From positions 1 to 64,000 of the forward strand of contig MNTL01000059.1 in assembly GCA_001916965.1 (NCBI GenBank): 64,000 bases of DNA, read 5' to 3'. Below are positions 63,873 to 64,000 of the stretch, in pieces. The DNA comes from Roseburia sp. CAG:10041_57. Lineage in GTDB: Bacteria > Bacillota > Clostridia > Lachnospirales > Lachnospiraceae. Below the pieces are notes generated by a model, which was not told the origin of the DNA, did no database searches, and saw only the letters and a list, made by a program, of their open reading frames with translations. The translations under genes were made by a program, and so were the position numbers. The first letter of the stretch is position 1, and the number at the start of each line of letters is the position of its first letter.

Positions 63873-64000
63873 TACATTTTAATAAAATACTCATATAAAT
63901 AATATGCTATATAAATGATAAAAAATAATATATTATATAATACATAAATAATATTGTAATTTCAAGTATTTTTTAGTATAATATAAATGCAAAATTCATG

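Larger units (their letters stand above)
62910..64000. other. Extremely AT-rich non-coding tract, candidate origin region
   Basis: About 1.1 kb holds no credible gene and is clearly more AT-rich than the rest of the window. It is full of short palindromes such as ATACATTA-TT-TAATGTAT (63309-63326) and ACATTA-AA-TAATGT (63466-63479), and of runs of TATATTATA. Near its right end are two DnaA-box-like sequences. An easily melted replication origin or a parA-linked centromere is plausible. The replication gene, if any, must lie beyond the window. Confidence 0.55.

Noticed and set aside
1..64000. tRNA, rRNA and complete insertion sequences
   Set aside because: No cloverleaf, rRNA core or transposase frame was recognised in any intergenic stretch.

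Overview
The window looks like a low-to-moderate GC Firmicute of the Lachnospiraceae type, a strict anaerobe of the gut or rumen. The evidence is the style of the genes: SufCBDSU, a PepV dipeptidase, Trep_Strep-type ECF components, heterodimeric exporter-fold ABC transporters under AraC control, a DUF6320 plus condensation-fold acyltransferase cluster, and a Tet(M)-like GTPase with a YacP/Rae1 tail. Nearly all genes lie on the minus strand. The right end carries a ParA / ribbon-helix-helix partition cassette, a 22-bp iteron array and a very AT-rich non-coding tract with DnaA-box-like sites. This suggests that the window borders the maintenance region of a plasmid, megaplasmid or chromid rather than an ordinary chromosomal stretch. 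The assignment is inference; no rRNA or tRNA was seen.

Layout. 1-0.4 kb: remnant of a tyrosine recombinase. 0.4-4.7 kb: panE-like reductase, cbiMQO cobalt transporter and a lipoprotein. 4.8-14.5 kb: a 2521-residue surface protein, a lipoprotein and a LURP-one-like membrane protein. 14.7-19 kb: soluble chemoreceptor with FIST sensor, LuxR regulator, ATC-hydrolase family protein. 19-31.8 kb: a metallophore- or haem-like uptake locus made of two heterodimeric ABC transporters, a complete ECF transporter (S, T, double ATPase), an alpha/beta hydrolase and two AraC regulators. Its three transcription starts share a 6-4-6 inverted repeat (GTTAGW-N4-WCTAAC). 31.8-39.2 kb: decayed MATE gene, orphan cbiL, PepV, MATE, DUF6320, condensation-fold acyltransferase, alpha/beta hydrolase. 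39.2-41.3 kb: an exported CbiK-type chelatase lipoprotein under a cobalamin riboswitch. 41.4-47.3 kb: paired short ChrA, ThrH-type phosphatase, PAS-GAF-GGDEF protein, HD hydrolase, and two deletion scars containing fragments of several genes. 47.3-52.1 kb: sufCBDSU. 52.2-60 kb: Tet(M)-like/Rae1 fusion, oleate hydratase, ABC-class ATPase, HSL-type esterase. 60-64 kb: iterons, RHH partition protein, ParA, AT-rich tract.

How the parts may work together: cobalt or tetrapyrrole handling recurs (cbiMQO, cbiL, riboswitch-controlled CbiK lipoprotein), although no full cobalamin pathway is present. The 19-31 kb locus appears to be one regulon for uptake of a small metal-binding ligand. The right end probably provides replication and segregation functions. 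The most promising poorly described items are the shared-operator uptake regulon, the exported riboswitch-controlled CbiK, the GTPase/Rae1 fusion and the iteron/RHH/ParA block.
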